Counted from the first letter of the stretch, positions 33,289-42,916 are shown. The stretch is DNA of 53,418 bases from CAZOVB01 sp964583095 (GCA_964583095.1 CAZOVB010000027.1:1-53418), one strand, 5' to 3'. The notes: generated by a model not told the origin, from the sequence alone. Numbers and translations: made by a program.

Positions 33289-35259
33289 CTATCTTTCTGA
33301 TAATTTTTTTGTTTCCCACCAATTAAGACCTATTTCAGGTTCAGATACTATAGGAACTTCCAGGGTTATACAAGTATTCATTATATGCGCTAACTCGCGT
33401 AAACATTCTTTTCTACGCTTATCCATCAAAGAACTACCGCAAAGTTCATCATGAACAGTTAATTCTGGTATACCTAAATTATCTGCATCAAATAAACCAC
33501 TTTCAAAGGATTCAACCATAGCCATTTTCATTAAATCAGCTGCAGAACCTTGAATCAAAGCATTTAAAGCAGTGTAAGTTTTTGCTCTTCTTATATTTGT
33601 ACCAAATTCTTTTAAGGCGGCTTCTCTGTGCAAAGGTTCTTTGTGGTTATCACTATTTTTATAATTTTGTGGTGGTTCCCACAAATCAAAATGCCTTATT
33701 CTTCCTTTGATTGTTCTAATAAACCCTCTTCTTTCTGCAGTTTTCATAACACTTTGTGATAAGTCTGTCATAAAACCCATTATTTTATGATAATCACTAA
33801 TTATTTCTTCAGCTTGGCTTTCACTTACACCTAATTTATTCTTTAGTGATTTTTTACCCATTCCATAAGCAATACCGAAGTTTATATTTTTGGCTGGTTT
33901 TCTTTCAATTCCGCATAAATCAGCTACTATCTGATGGAAGTCAGTAGAAGGGTTTTCATAAAACATATTTCTTATTTTGCTAGCCCCTTGAAACTTTTTC
34001 ACGTATGCATAATGGACCATAAATCTGTATTCGATTTGGCTCCAGTCAATTTTCCACCATGTTTGATTTTCATCAGGAATAAATAGGCTTCTTATCTTGT
34101 CTGCAAAAGATTCTTCTCTTGAGGGTATTTGTTGAGGGTTTGGGTTTGAAGCAGAAAAGCGTCCTGATACAGTACCATATTTATCACCTTTCAAGGTGTT
34201 AAATTGACAATGTATTCTGTCTTTTACAAGATGTTTTAATAAATTTCCTTCAATGAAAGTGTTTATGGCAGTTCGATAAGAACGGGCTTTTAATATATTT
34301 TTAGAAATATCATCATTTTGTTGAGATAACCAGGAAGTTGTAATAGACGGTTTACCTGTTTTTTGTGTTAAATTATATGATATACCTAATTTATCGTAAA
34401 CAAGACCTATTTGGTCACCTGATTTTATATTAAATTCTTGGCCTGCAATCTTATACATCTTTGCTAATAGTTTCTCTAATTCATTTTCCATTTCCTCTTT
34501 CAAGGAGTCTATTTTATCAATAGCAATTCTTACCCCTCTTTTCCGCATGCGTAAAACAAGAGGAAGTAATCTACATTCAATACTATAAATTTCATTTAAT
34601 TTTTTTTGGTCAATTATTTTTTGTTGTTTTTCCAGTATCTTTAATGGTGCTACAACATCCATTTCTCCATAAGGTCCAACAATGTTGGTAGGTAATTTAT
34701 AGATATAAGACCTTGCGTCTTCTTTTTCCCCTAAAGTTATGTTCAAATAATCCTCAGTATCTTCTTTTAAGTCATCCCCCAATTTCCAATAAATTTCAGG
34801 AAGGTACCTTTTTGCAATTGAATCAAGATTGTACCGTTTATGATATTCATAGATTAATGGTTCAGCAATTTGTATATCTTGTACATTAGAATCATTAACA
34901 GGGAATCCCTCAACATCTAACCATTCTAAATCGTACATAATATTAGCTCCTACCTTTATTTGGTGAGAGCGGGTTAGGTTTTGAGAAAACCATTTTTGAA
35001 CATCTTTTTTGTTAAAATTTTTTATAGGTCTTTGCTCATCCAAAGGGTGATTTATTGGAATGTAACCACTCCAACCGTCATCGGTAGCTATACAAATACC
35101 ACAAATATAACCATCCTTACCTCTGTACCCACCTGGACCAAGGGTTCTAATATTTTGATCTTTTGTCTCAACATCAATAGCTATTTTCTTACTATACTTT
35201 AAATCAGGTAGTTCTTTTGTAGGCTTCCATATTAATTGTTCATCTTTTATTTTAAACAT
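33289..35259 (-). CDS. DNA polymerase, family A, with 3'-5' exonuclease
   Basis: 656 aa. The exonuclease domain has Exo I IAIDVET (Asp29, Glu31), Exo II ANIMYD (Asn106, Asp110) and Exo III YGEMD (Tyr197, Asp201). The polymerase domain has motif A WKIDWSQIEYRF (Asp405), motif B RKPAKNINFGIAYG (453-466) and motif C VHDE (His603, Asp604). All catalytic residues are present; there is no 5'-3' exonuclease domain, as is normal for phage replicative enzymes. It is the centre of the leftward replication operon. Confidence 0.95.
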   Translation of the reverse strand: MFKIKDEQLIWKPTKELPDLKYSKKIAIDVETKDQNIRTLGPGGYRGKDGYICGICIATDDGWSGYIPINHPLDEQRPIKNFNKKDVQKWFSQNLTRSHQIKVGANIMYDLEWLDVEGFPVNDSNVQDIQIAEPLIYEYHKRYNLDSIAKRYLPEIYWKLGDDLKEDTEDYLNITLGEKEDARSYIYKLPTNIVGPYGEMDVVAPLKILEKQQKIIDQKKLNEIYSIECRLLPLVLRMRKRGVRIAIDKIDSLKEEMENELEKLLAKMYKIAGQEFNIKSGDQIGLVYDKLGISYNLTQKTGKPSITTSWLSQQNDDISKNILKARSYRTAINTFIEGNLLKHLVKDRIHCQFNTLKGDKYGTVSGRFSASNPNPQQIPSREESFADKIRSLFIPDENQTWWKIDWSQIEYRFMVHYAYVKKFQGASKIRNMFYENPSTDFHQIVADLCGIERKPAKNINFGIAYGMGKKSLKNKLGVSESQAEEIISDYHKIMGFMTDLSQSVMKTAERRGFIRTIKGRIRHFDLWEPPQNYKNSDNHKEPLHREAALKEFGTNIRRAKTYTALNALIQGSAADLMKMAMVESFESGLFDADNLGIPELTVHDELCGSSLMDKRRKECLRELAHIMNTCITLEVPIVSEPEIGLNWWETKKLSER

Positions 35260-35303
35260 AAACTCTTCTTTCTGATATTTAATTTTTATAAATTTTATTT
35301 TAG

Positions 35304-35546
35304 TTATTTTTTATATTTCATATTTATTAAATCTTTATTGAAGTTCTTTAATGTGTAATACGTTATAGCAATACTACCAAATAAAACGAAAAAAGAAAAG
35401 AACAGTGAATTTATTGTCCATCTAATTGATATTGATTTTGATGGGTAAATATGGTTATATACACCTAATATTTTTATGGCCACACAAACACTTATAATGT
35501 TACAAAATATGTATAAACTTGCAAATAAATTAATCATAATAGTCAT
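35304..35546 (-). CDS. Small membrane protein (two segments)
   Basis: 80 aa with hydrophobic segments at about residues 5-29 and 44-65 and a Lys-rich C-terminus (INMKYKK). It overlaps the upstream gene; an internal ATG at residue 4 is also possible, and neither start has a strong ribosome site. Its place just downstream (leftward) of the helicase cluster gives no functional clue. Confidence 0.55.
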   Translation of the reverse strand: MTIMINLFASLYIFCNIISVCVAIKILGVYNHIYPSKSISIRWTINSLFFSFFVLFGSIAITYYTLKNFNKDLINMKYKK

Positions 35547-35733
35547 CTTTTGTATACTTTTCTTTAATATCTATTAATCTATTGGCTTGCTTTGATGTAA
35601 TAGGCCATTGTTTTTGAACAATTAATTTGTCATGCATATCTGCAATAAACTTTTGTTCCCAATCATTAAAATTAAAATCACTTTGATCTAATTCTGTAAT
35701 TAATTCTATTATTTTTGATCTTGATTTAATCAT
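35530..35733 (-). CDS. Small conserved-type phage protein
   Basis: 67 aa. The form FNFNDWEQKFIADMHDKLIV, followed by WPITSKQANRLIDIKEKY, resembles small phage proteins with two helices carrying a W-E-x-x-F and a T-x-K-Q pattern, often found near replication genes. Function unknown. Confidence 0.6.
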   Translation of the reverse strand: MIKSRSKIIELITELDQSDFNFNDWEQKFIADMHDKLIVQKQWPITSKQANRLIDIKEKYTKDDYYD

Positions 35734-35743
35734 GATGATACCT

Positions 35744-35932
35744 TTACTTTATCTTTTTATTAGCTGCTTTTATAAAAGCTATCAAGCCTATTAAACTTTG
35801 GTTTGAATTATAATAAATTGTTAAATTTTCTTTGGTATATGATAAAGATAGATGGCTGCGAAGTGCGTAATGTTTTAGATCATGTAAATCTTTTTCGCTG
35901 TCTACATCTTCTCTATTAATGGTTATTTTCAT
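35744..35932 (-). CDS. Small protein of unknown function
   Basis: 62 aa, mixed alpha-beta (MKITINREDVDSEKDLHDLK; a C-terminal helix SLIGLIAFIKAANKKIK). The gene is tightly spaced in the replication operon, preceded by the purine-rich signal AAAGAAGAAATAAA. No domain recognised. Confidence 0.5.
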   Translation of the reverse strand: MKITINREDVDSEKDLHDLKHYALRSHLSLSYTKENLTIYYNSNQSLIGLIAFIKAANKKIK

Positions 35933-35957
35933 TTTATTTCTTCTTTCTTTTTACTAA

Positions 35958-37484
35958 TTAAAATTCGTAATAACTATCTCCAATAGGGTTAATCAAAAAA
36001 AGATTTTGTTTTGTTCTGGTAGCTCCCACATAAAAAACTCTATGTTCTGAATCAGGGTTAGATATAAATCCATCGAAAGTTCTTTTGGTCATATCAGGGA
36101 TAAGCAGAACATTTTCAGATTCTCCCCCTTTTACAGAGTGGATTGTATTGATTTGTATTCTGGGGTTTTTCAAATCTTCCTTTTTTTCTATTAGAGATTT
36201 ATAGTATTGAATATAATTAGGTTTTATTTTTGTTAAAGCCTTATCCCAATTATCTACTGTTCTTAATCCATAATCTAGTTTTAATTTTTTTAGATCAATT
36301 AAATCATTTTGTGTTGAACCTGGAAGATTTTTGTATTTTCTCTCATACTCTCTACCTGCATACATCCAATTATAGACTAATAAAACTTCATCCCTAAGTA
36401 ATTTTTCACCCTTTAATAATTTATTCCAATTGTGAATAGCCTCTATAGCATCATTATCTAATGGGTTATCGCCTGGGGAAGAATAAGAAAAACCCAAAGC
36501 ATAACAGTAGTCACTAAATAAACCTAAAAACGCTTTATTTCTTGCCAGTAAAAACCATTTACCTTTACTTAAATCTACTTCTTCAATACTTCTTATTGTA
36601 TTTAAGGTGCCTTCTCCTTCTCTACATCCCCAATTTTTTTGGTGACGGTTACTTATTTTATTCACTATTTTATTTCCTAATTCCCAAACGGGTTTAGGTA
36701 ATCGGTAAGAATGATTTAAAGTAATCTTGGCTTTATATTTGAGATTAAGAAAAGACTTTATATCAGCTCCAGACCATTCGTAAATAGCTTGATCATCATC
36801 CCCAGCTACATAAACCCTTTCACAATGCCTAGTTAGTTTTTTGATCATTTCCCACTGTAAAGAGGTTAAATCCTGGGCTTCATCAATAATGGCTACAGTT
36901 GTTTTTGGAACAAAACCATCTTGCAACCAATAAGTTATAATGTCTGTAAAATCAAAAACCATTTCTTCAGTTTTGAACTTTTTATAACTCTCTGAAAAAT
37001 GGATTTGCTTCATTAATGATACGGTATCATTGGATATTCTTTTCCAGGCCTCTTCTAATGATATCTGACAGATACGGGCATAGTTATCAATGAAAAGCAT
37101 TAATGAACCTTTGGTCATTACATTACCTGCATCCAATACATCAGAATCAATATTTTTATTTGAAAGGAATATTTGTTCCCCTATAAGATCACCAAAATGT
37201 TTTGCATGCTTGAAGCTAAAAATATCCGATCTTCTTAAAGACAAGCAAGCATAAGCAAAGGAGTGAAGCGTTCTAAACCAACATAAATCATCTTCTTGGA
37301 AATTAAAGTTTTGTATTGCGCGTTCTTTTGCTTCATAAGCGGCTTTTTTGGTGAATGAAACAAAAGCTATTTTGTTAGGTGAAACCCCTTTTTTTAATTC
37401 TTGATTAAGAATTTTCAGAAGTTTGGTTGTTTTCCCTGTCCCTGGGGGTCCAAGTATTAATTTAACTTTATCATGAATAATCAT
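35958..37484 (-). CDS. SF1A DNA helicase (UvrD/Rep-like)
   Basis: 508 aa. Motif I LGPPGTGKTT (11-20), motif Ia AFVSFTKKAAYEA, motif II TVAIIDEAQDL (Asp-Glu-Ala-Gln), motif III VYVAGDDDQAIYEWSGAD, motif V NTIHSVKGGESENVLLI and motif VI RVFYVGATRTK are all readable. It would unwind DNA 3'-5' at forks or during recombination. It lies between primase and polymerase; with the SNF2-like enzyme it gives this phage two helicases but no DnaB-type one. Confidence 0.92.
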   Translation of the reverse strand: MIIHDKVKLILGPPGTGKTTKLLKILNQELKKGVSPNKIAFVSFTKKAAYEAKERAIQNFNFQEDDLCWFRTLHSFAYACLSLRRSDIFSFKHAKHFGDLIGEQIFLSNKNIDSDVLDAGNVMTKGSLMLFIDNYARICQISLEEAWKRISNDTVSLMKQIHFSESYKKFKTEEMVFDFTDIITYWLQDGFVPKTTVAIIDEAQDLTSLQWEMIKKLTRHCERVYVAGDDDQAIYEWSGADIKSFLNLKYKAKITLNHSYRLPKPVWELGNKIVNKISNRHQKNWGCREGEGTLNTIRSIEEVDLSKGKWFLLARNKAFLGLFSDYCYALGFSYSSPGDNPLDNDAIEAIHNWNKLLKGEKLLRDEVLLVYNWMYAGREYERKYKNLPGSTQNDLIDLKKLKLDYGLRTVDNWDKALTKIKPNYIQYYKSLIEKKEDLKNPRIQINTIHSVKGGESENVLLIPDMTKRTFDGFISNPDSEHRVFYVGATRTKQNLFLINPIGDSYYEF

Positions 37485-37499
37485 TTTGAATTCTTCTTT

Positions 37500-39068
37500 C
37501 TAATATGGGTTTTCTTTTATTTTTATTGGTTCGATTCTTTTTACACTGTCTTTTGGATTGTATAAAAATACATTAAATCGTCTTTCCTGTATTCTTACCC
37601 GCTTTCTATTAATTTTGAATTCATTAAAATTACCAATTATTTCATTTTGCTTTAATTTAAACCATCTTTTTCTACTTAAGAACTCCATAAAATCAGTTAA
37701 TCGAAAATAATACAGACTTTCCTGTTCGTTATAATAAACTCTTCCTATCAATAATTCTTCTTTTTCTTCTGTATTTAACCTGCCTGTACAAAATTCATCC
37801 AGTAAAGCAATTAATTCAAATTTTGGTTTTGCTTCATCAGGCACCTTAACTATTACTTGCGTATCCAATAATGATTGTATTACCTTTACCCAATCATTAG
37901 ATTTTAATTGAGGTGGTATCAAAGCCAAATACTCAAGGCATAATTTTTTAAAATAACTTTGATTTAATAAGCACTCACTTTCTATTGGACCTATTCTTTG
38001 ATCATTTATACTTAAAAAATATACAGGCGGTTCTGATTCAATTTTGGTTAATGATTTTAAGTTAGGGAATTCTATTCTATCATCTATCCCTACACCAAAT
38101 TTTTTGTTAACACATTTTGTTCTATCACAATGGTCACATATCGGTATCTCATTGCATCTATAGTTATATTCCTTTTTTTCTAAAGATTTTATAATATTAT
38201 CTATTTCAACTTGACTTAATTTAGGGGTAACCAATTCATTATTTGTTTTGTTTATTTTTTCAATCCAATTTTCAGGAACTGATTTTTTATAAAAAATACC
38301 TATATTAAATAAAGCATTATTTCTTGACCCTTCTGGAAAACCAAAGGTTGCTAAATAATTCAAACAAGGTGGACCTTTAACAAAATATTCATTTGTTTCA
38401 AATTCTTCTATTCTTTCGTCTATATTTTTTAGTTCTTCTTTATTTATTTTGCTTTTTTCAGCATACTCAATAAATTCACTTAACTTTAATTTATCCCCTT
38501 TCAAAATGCAAAATCTATTTGTTTCAAGAGCATTAAAATAAGGCATATTTAACCAATTACCAAAATCCCCTTGCTCAGATAACACCCTTGTTTGTTTTGG
38601 GAAAATTTCAGAGCCACCAAAACCTATCTTTTTTGCAGCTTTGGATAAAGACTGCCTCATAACTGATGCTTTTACTTTTCTTGACATAAAAACATATAAA
38701 TGAAGCCCGCCTGATTTTGTTCTGCAAGGGATTAAACCGCTATTCTCTATTTTTTTACAAAAGTTTTTTATATCAATGTCATAACGGTCTATATCTATTG
38801 CTCCCCAATGGCAATAATTATCTTCATCAATTGGGATTACACCTAATCCTTGTATACCTTTTATGTGTTTCTTCCAAATATCAATTGTTAATGGACTGTT
38901 TATTGTATATGCTGACCCTTTCTGCTTCTTCCCTGAACCGTTGTAATTATCATTTATACTTTTGTCTTCTTCATTTTTAATTTTGTAAACTCCATAAGCG
39001 TTTTTACGTCCTTTGAATAAATTAAAAAGCCTTTCTGAAACTTCAATCAATTTCATTTCTTTAGCCAT
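37500..39068 (-). CDS. AEP-type DNA primase (PrimPol-like)
   Basis: 522 aa from the ATG at 39068 (GAGAAG site); an ATG at 39086 is buried in a hairpin and lacks a ribosome site. The archaeo-eukaryotic primase core is visible: HWGAIDIDRYD (Asp92-x-Asp94), a basic R-T-K-S-G-G-L-H-L-Y strand (116-125, catalytic His) and GFGGSEIFPKQ. A four-Cys cluster (CNEIPICDHCDRTKC) ending FGVG looks like the zinc element following TOTE-type primases. It would lay primers for the family A polymerase. The C-terminal half is of unknown function. Confidence 0.8.
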   Translation of the reverse strand: MAKEMKLIEVSERLFNLFKGRKNAYGVYKIKNEEDKSINDNYNGSGKKQKGSAYTINSPLTIDIWKKHIKGIQGLGVIPIDEDNYCHWGAIDIDRYDIDIKNFCKKIENSGLIPCRTKSGGLHLYVFMSRKVKASVMRQSLSKAAKKIGFGGSEIFPKQTRVLSEQGDFGNWLNMPYFNALETNRFCILKGDKLKLSEFIEYAEKSKINKEELKNIDERIEEFETNEYFVKGPPCLNYLATFGFPEGSRNNALFNIGIFYKKSVPENWIEKINKTNNELVTPKLSQVEIDNIIKSLEKKEYNYRCNEIPICDHCDRTKCVNKKFGVGIDDRIEFPNLKSLTKIESEPPVYFLSINDQRIGPIESECLLNQSYFKKLCLEYLALIPPQLKSNDWVKVIQSLLDTQVIVKVPDEAKPKFELIALLDEFCTGRLNTEEKEELLIGRVYYNEQESLYYFRLTDFMEFLSRKRWFKLKQNEIIGNFNEFKINRKRVRIQERRFNVFLYNPKDSVKRIEPIKIKENPY

Positions 39069-39085
39069 TATTAAAAATCTTCTCA

Positions 39086-39116
39086 TTAGGGGGTTATAGA
39101 ATTTATAACCCCCTAA
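39086..39116 (-). promoter_or_regulatory. Perfect 13-bp hairpin before the primase gene
   Basis: TTAGGGGGTTATA (39086-39098) and TATAACCCCCTAA (39104-39116) form a perfect 13-bp stem with a GAATT loop in the gap upstream of the primase. On the transcribed strand a short ATTTTTA follows about eight bases later. It may act as an attenuator or partial terminator, or as a protein-binding palindrome. It also covers the alternative upstream ATG of the primase frame. Confidence 0.6.
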
Positions 39117-39148
39117 TATATCTATTTATATAATCTATAACCCGTTAC

Positions 39149-40189
39149 TTAATAGACTGTCTCATCATCTTCATCATCTAAATTTTGTTCAGGATTATCT
39201 TTGTGAGGCATTGGCTCTGAATCTTGCTCAAAGTTAACTTTTTCTTTGAATTCACTTAAAGAGTCATAACACCCTTTAGCGAATTTATATAATTCTTCGT
39301 CGTCAATAGGTTCTTTTACTTTTATATCCCATCCATACCAATCACCTTTTTCATTATCTTCATATTTGGTTGATAAAGTATAGATATGACTGTACAAAGG
39401 TGGAGTAAAAACTTTACCACCAAATTCTAATTTCAATTCAGTAGCTAATGCATTCCATTTCCTTGCTTTTTTAAGTTGTGTAGACTTAAAAGGAATAACT
39501 GTTTTTACGGGTAAATCCTGATCTTCATCAATCAGCAAGAAGTAAAATACAGCTGTTTCAATTAAAGCACAGTCTTTTTTATTTCTTGGTCTTAATACAC
39601 CTTTTGAGTCTTGGATAGCTTCTTGTACCATTGCAGATTCAGGGGTAAATTGACCTTTAAAACCACCGCCTGAGTCTATGTCCTTCCAAAGCACAAAAGT
39701 CTTTTCATACTTAATAGGGATACCTTCAATGTAATCATAAAGATCATTTGTAACAGAATTGAATATTAATCCAGGCTCTGCTTCTTCAATGTATTGATCT
39801 TTTTTTGACTTTACTTGAGGGCTACTGCTTTGAATAATTGTAATGAACGGTATAGCCAAGTCACTTATTGATAAATTTTCCATCCCTTTGTTTTTGTCTT
39901 CATACATGGATTCTATCAAAGGTGATTTTTTGGCTACATCTGTTGTTTTGTTCTTTGAACCTTTTCTTCTGCCTCTGTTATCTTGTTTTTTGGAACTGGT
40001 TTTTGTTTCTTCTTCACCGTCATCTTCATCATCTAATTCAACTTTTACATTTCTTTTTTTCGGTTGTTCTTTTGTTTCTTCTTCGTTATCATCATCTTCA
40101 GTATCTTGATTTGAAGATTCTTTCAATTCTTCTTCATTTTCAAGTTCCTGTTCTTTTTCTTTCCGTTCACTTTTTCTTATTTTTGGCAT
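39149..40189 (-). CDS. Putative single-stranded DNA-binding protein with acidic tails
   Basis: 346 aa. A very acidic, low-complexity N-terminus (about 1-80, Glu/Asp/Lys) is followed by a basic patch (NRGRRKGSKNK). The folded core contains IPFITIIQSSSPQVKSKKDQ, FVLWKDIDSGGGFKGQF and FGGKVFTPPLYSHIYTLSTK, then GDWYGWDIKV, a pattern I associate with a phage family near replication genes. The C-terminus is acidic and ends DDEDDETVY, like phage SSB proteins that use an acidic, aromatic-ended tail to contact replication partners. The position next to primase and polymerase supports this, but DNA binding is inferred. Confidence 0.55.
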   Translation of the reverse strand: MPKIRKSERKEKEQELENEEELKESSNQDTEDDDNEEETKEQPKKRNVKVELDDEDDGEEETKTSSKKQDNRGRRKGSKNKTTDVAKKSPLIESMYEDKNKGMENLSISDLAIPFITIIQSSSPQVKSKKDQYIEEAEPGLIFNSVTNDLYDYIEGIPIKYEKTFVLWKDIDSGGGFKGQFTPESAMVQEAIQDSKGVLRPRNKKDCALIETAVFYFLLIDEDQDLPVKTVIPFKSTQLKKARKWNALATELKLEFGGKVFTPPLYSHIYTLSTKYEDNEKGDWYGWDIKVKEPIDDEELYKFAKGCYDSLSEFKEKVNFEQDSEPMPHKDNPEQNLDDEDDETVY

Positions 40190-40781
40190 TTTTACTTTCT
40201 CCTTTTATCTTACATACTCTGTATGTAAATATATTGAATAAATCTTGAGGTAGATTTATTGCTTTTTCCTTGCATTCTTTAATAAAACTATTTAAGGTTT
40301 GGTAATGAACGCTTTCTTTTTCTTCATAGATCAAATCTAATTCTTCTAGTACTTCAATAAGAGGTTGTTTTTTGTTGTCTTCTCCTTTCTCAAACCAAAC
40401 AGTAATAATATTTTTAATAAGATCTTCAAATCCATTATCCCTTAACCATTGATGCGCTTTTTCCCTAGTGGCTTCAGTAATGGACCCTTTTAAACCCTCT
40501 TTCATAGGGATATAAAGACCGTCTTTTGTTTTAATTTCTTCCAGGTTGTATTCAAGGAATATTTCAGGGAGTTTTGTTTCTTCTATCCATTTTTTTCTGT
40601 CTTCTTTCTGTTTCTTTTCTTCATTAATCCTGGTTAATTCACTATCAATGGTGCGTGCTTCTTCAACCAATTTGTATATTAATTCTATTCCTTCTTCATC
40701 TAACTCTCTGTTTTCCACGTTAATAAAATCATCATAGCATAATTTGACTACTTCTTTAGGCATTTTCTTTATTTTTGGCAT
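40167..40781 (-). CDS. Conserved phage replication-module protein
   Basis: 204 aa. TKLPEIFLEYNLEEIKTKDG, then EATREKAHQWLRDNGFEDLI, ITVWFEKGEDN and VHYQTLNSFIKECKEK followed by LPQDLFNIF, reproduce the order of a family common in tailed phages beside SSB-like and helicase genes. Its biochemical role is not known to me. An AAAGGTGA site precedes the start, and its end overlaps the next gene by 23 bases; both genes begin MPKI(K/R)K. Confidence 0.65.
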   Translation of the reverse strand: MPKIKKMPKEVVKLCYDDFINVENRELDEEGIELIYKLVEEARTIDSELTRINEEKKQKEDRKKWIEETKLPEIFLEYNLEEIKTKDGLYIPMKEGLKGSITEATREKAHQWLRDNGFEDLIKNIITVWFEKGEDNKKQPLIEVLEELDLIYEEKESVHYQTLNSFIKECKEKAINLPQDLFNIFTYRVCKIKGESKNAKNKKK

Positions 40782-40791
40782 GTTTTCACCT

Positions 40792-41019
40792 TTATTCTAT
40801 AGCTTTATGACAATCATTAAATTCTGGACAAGCTTCACTGTCATAATTTAAACTATTTTGACCATTTAATGGGTTCCATGAAGTGCGTCTGCAGAAATAC
40901 CCAATCAGGTTTAGTTCTTTAATTTCTTCTTTCTTTGCACCAATGGTGCCTTTACTGTATTCTTTCACATTAATTTGAGAATGTCCATAAAACCATAAAC
41001 AATTCCTGCATTTTTTCAT
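40792..41019 (-). CDS. Small cysteine-rich, probably zinc-binding protein
   Basis: 75 aa with CRNC near the N-terminus (Cys4, Cys7) and GYFCRRTSWNPLNG, then SEACPEFNDC near the C-terminus; two Cys pairs could bind one zinc ion. Similar small Cys proteins occur in phage replication operons. Function unknown. Confidence 0.6.
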   Translation of the reverse strand: MKKCRNCLWFYGHSQINVKEYSKGTIGAKKEEIKELNLIGYFCRRTSWNPLNGQNSLNYDSEACPEFNDCHKAIE

Positions 41020-41027
41020 ATTTATTC

Positions 41028-41366
41028 CTAATATATATCAATTGAAATAGGGTAATAACAAGTGTTTTGTCTATCCCATTTCAACATTTTGTATCTACCC
41101 CCATTTATATCTGCAGCTATAGTGCAAGCAAGCGCAATCAAAGCAATATCGCCTATAGGTAAAATAAAATCATTATCGTTATAACTTCTTAACCTTTCGT
41201 AAAATTTTTTAACAATTCCTTTATTTTGTTCTTTTGTTTCCAAGCCAATTTGATAAAAACAGTTTTCCATAAGCAATTCAAAATCACCAAATTGTTTTGC
41301 AGGGATTAAGTTCTTACCTGGGCTTTCCTGAACAATAAAAACTCTGGGCCTTATTTGATCATCCAT
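41028..41366 (-). CDS. Conserved phage protein (QESPGKNLxPA family)
   Basis: 112 aa from the ATG at 41366, which overlaps the stop of the helicase gene (TAATG) and has GGAAGGA nine bases upstream; two earlier in-frame ATGs (41375 and 41384) are less likely. RVFIVQESPGKNLIPAKQFG, then LRSYNDNDFILPIGDIALIA and NGGRYKMLKWDRQ, match a small family widespread in tailed phages near helicase genes, of unknown function. Confidence 0.7.
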   Translation of the reverse strand: MDDQIRPRVFIVQESPGKNLIPAKQFGDFELLMENCFYQIGLETKEQNKGIVKKFYERLRSYNDNDFILPIGDIALIALACTIAADINGGRYKMLKWDRQNTCYYPISIDIY

Positions 41367-42898
41367 TAAATCCATTCCTTCCATTTATCACCTGTTATAA
41401 GTCTGGCTAAATCATTATTCTTTCTTAATGAAAAATATATTTTTTCTTCTATTGTATCAGGTGTATAAAAATCAAAATATGAACATTTATTTTCTTGATT
41501 TTTCCTATGGGTTCGGTCTTCTGATTGCTTCCTCTTGTCTACACTAAAATGATTTGTGTAATAGATGGTTTGATGACAGTTTTGCAGATTCAAACCTCTA
41601 TGCCCTGTAGTAGCTATAAAAAATCGTTTTTCTTTATTGGTGTTAAACTCATGCTCTAATTCACTTTTATTTTTTGTATCACCTGTAAATTTTATAGTAC
41701 TTTTCTTACCATATAGTTTTGATAAGTTGTTAACAAGCATATGGGCATTATGTTTAAAAACACAGAATACAATGACTTTATCATATAATTGTTCAATTAA
41801 ACTTAAAATAAAATTCAATCGATTATCATCTTTAATATTATATATTTCTTCTGTGTTATCAGGTTTTACAAATCCACATAATATTTGTTGGAGCCTTAAT
41901 ATTTTGGTTAATATTATGTCTACAGTTATAATTTCTTCATTCTCTAATTCATAAAACATTTCTTCTCTTAACTTATTGTATATCTTTTCTTGCTCTTTTC
42001 CTAATGGAACTTCACGTTTTAAGTAAATTTTTGGTTCTAAATCAAGACAATCTTCTTTCAAAACCCTATAACAAAATGAATCAATCTTATCTCTAATTCT
42101 TTTCCCTCTTCTATAACCAGCAATTACTTTTCTTTTTGTATTTTTGGCTACGTATATTTCTTTATATAAACAATGTTTTGATTTAAAAGCAGTATAACTT
42201 TTACCTAATACTTCAGGATTCAAAAAATAAATTTGAGGGTATATATCTAACAGAGAATTTGTAATAGGGGTACCTGTTAATATTCTTCTATACTCACTAT
42301 TTTCCCCTATGGTTAATATAGCCTTTGTTCGTTTTGATTGATAGTTTTTGATTGCTGTTGATTCATCTACTATTGTAATGCATTTATGATTTTTTATAAA
42401 ATCATCTAAAAATAAATACCCTTTTAACTTTTTATTCTTTTTTTCAATAACCCGCTTACTAACCGATTCATGATTAATTACCAGTAATTTTAATTTATCT
42501 GTAGGTAAATTAATAAATTTATTTTGCTCTTCTTTTTCTTTTTTTGTATTGCGTCCATCCCATTGAAATATCTCTGTATTATTATAAACCCATTCATTAG
42601 CATGAATAAACCATTCTGAATTTTGAATAGAGCACCATTGGAAATACATATCTGAAGGAGCTAGAATAACAGCTGCATTTATTTTATTTTGCAAAAACAA
42701 GTAACAGATTGTATCAACAATAACTTTACTTTTCCCTGTTCCCATTTCCATAAACAAACCAAAGTATTCTTTATCTTTAGATAAATTAAAAGCTTCTAAT
42801 TGATGACTCATTGGCTTGGTAAAAAATGAGAAATCAACTTCGTTTTTGTTTTTTACCTCTGGTTTATTTATGGATTTATTTATTTTTTTGCTTACCAT
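41366..42898 (-). CDS. SNF2-family SF2 helicase
   Basis: 510 aa. Motif I LFMEMGTGKSKVI (Gly-Thr-Gly-Lys-Ser at 53-57), motif II CITIVDESTAIKN (DEST variant), motif III RRILTGTPITN, motif V ATTGHRGLNLQNC and motif VI QSEDRTHRKNQENKC are clear. The DNA translocase core is complete with no extra targeting domain. Phage members of this family act in replication or recombination or remodel protein-DNA complexes. Lies between the RecB-like nuclease and the small conserved gene. Confidence 0.92.
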   Translation of the reverse strand: MVSKKINKSINKPEVKNKNEVDFSFFTKPMSHQLEAFNLSKDKEYFGLFMEMGTGKSKVIVDTICYLFLQNKINAAVILAPSDMYFQWCSIQNSEWFIHANEWVYNNTEIFQWDGRNTKKEKEEQNKFINLPTDKLKLLVINHESVSKRVIEKKNKKLKGYLFLDDFIKNHKCITIVDESTAIKNYQSKRTKAILTIGENSEYRRILTGTPITNSLLDIYPQIYFLNPEVLGKSYTAFKSKHCLYKEIYVAKNTKRKVIAGYRRGKRIRDKIDSFCYRVLKEDCLDLEPKIYLKREVPLGKEQEKIYNKLREEMFYELENEEIITVDIILTKILRLQQILCGFVKPDNTEEIYNIKDDNRLNFILSLIEQLYDKVIVFCVFKHNAHMLVNNLSKLYGKKSTIKFTGDTKNKSELEHEFNTNKEKRFFIATTGHRGLNLQNCHQTIYYTNHFSVDKRKQSEDRTHRKNQENKCSYFDFYTPDTIEEKIYFSLRKNNDLARLITGDKWKEWI

Positions 42899-42916
42899 TT
42901 TAATCTACTTTTTAAT

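Noticed and set aside
39843..40248. Rightward frames of 88 and 126 codons opposite the putative SSB gene
   Set aside because: They are the antisense of its acidic low-complexity segment, giving Ser/Leu/Phe-rich nonsense; no ribosome site.
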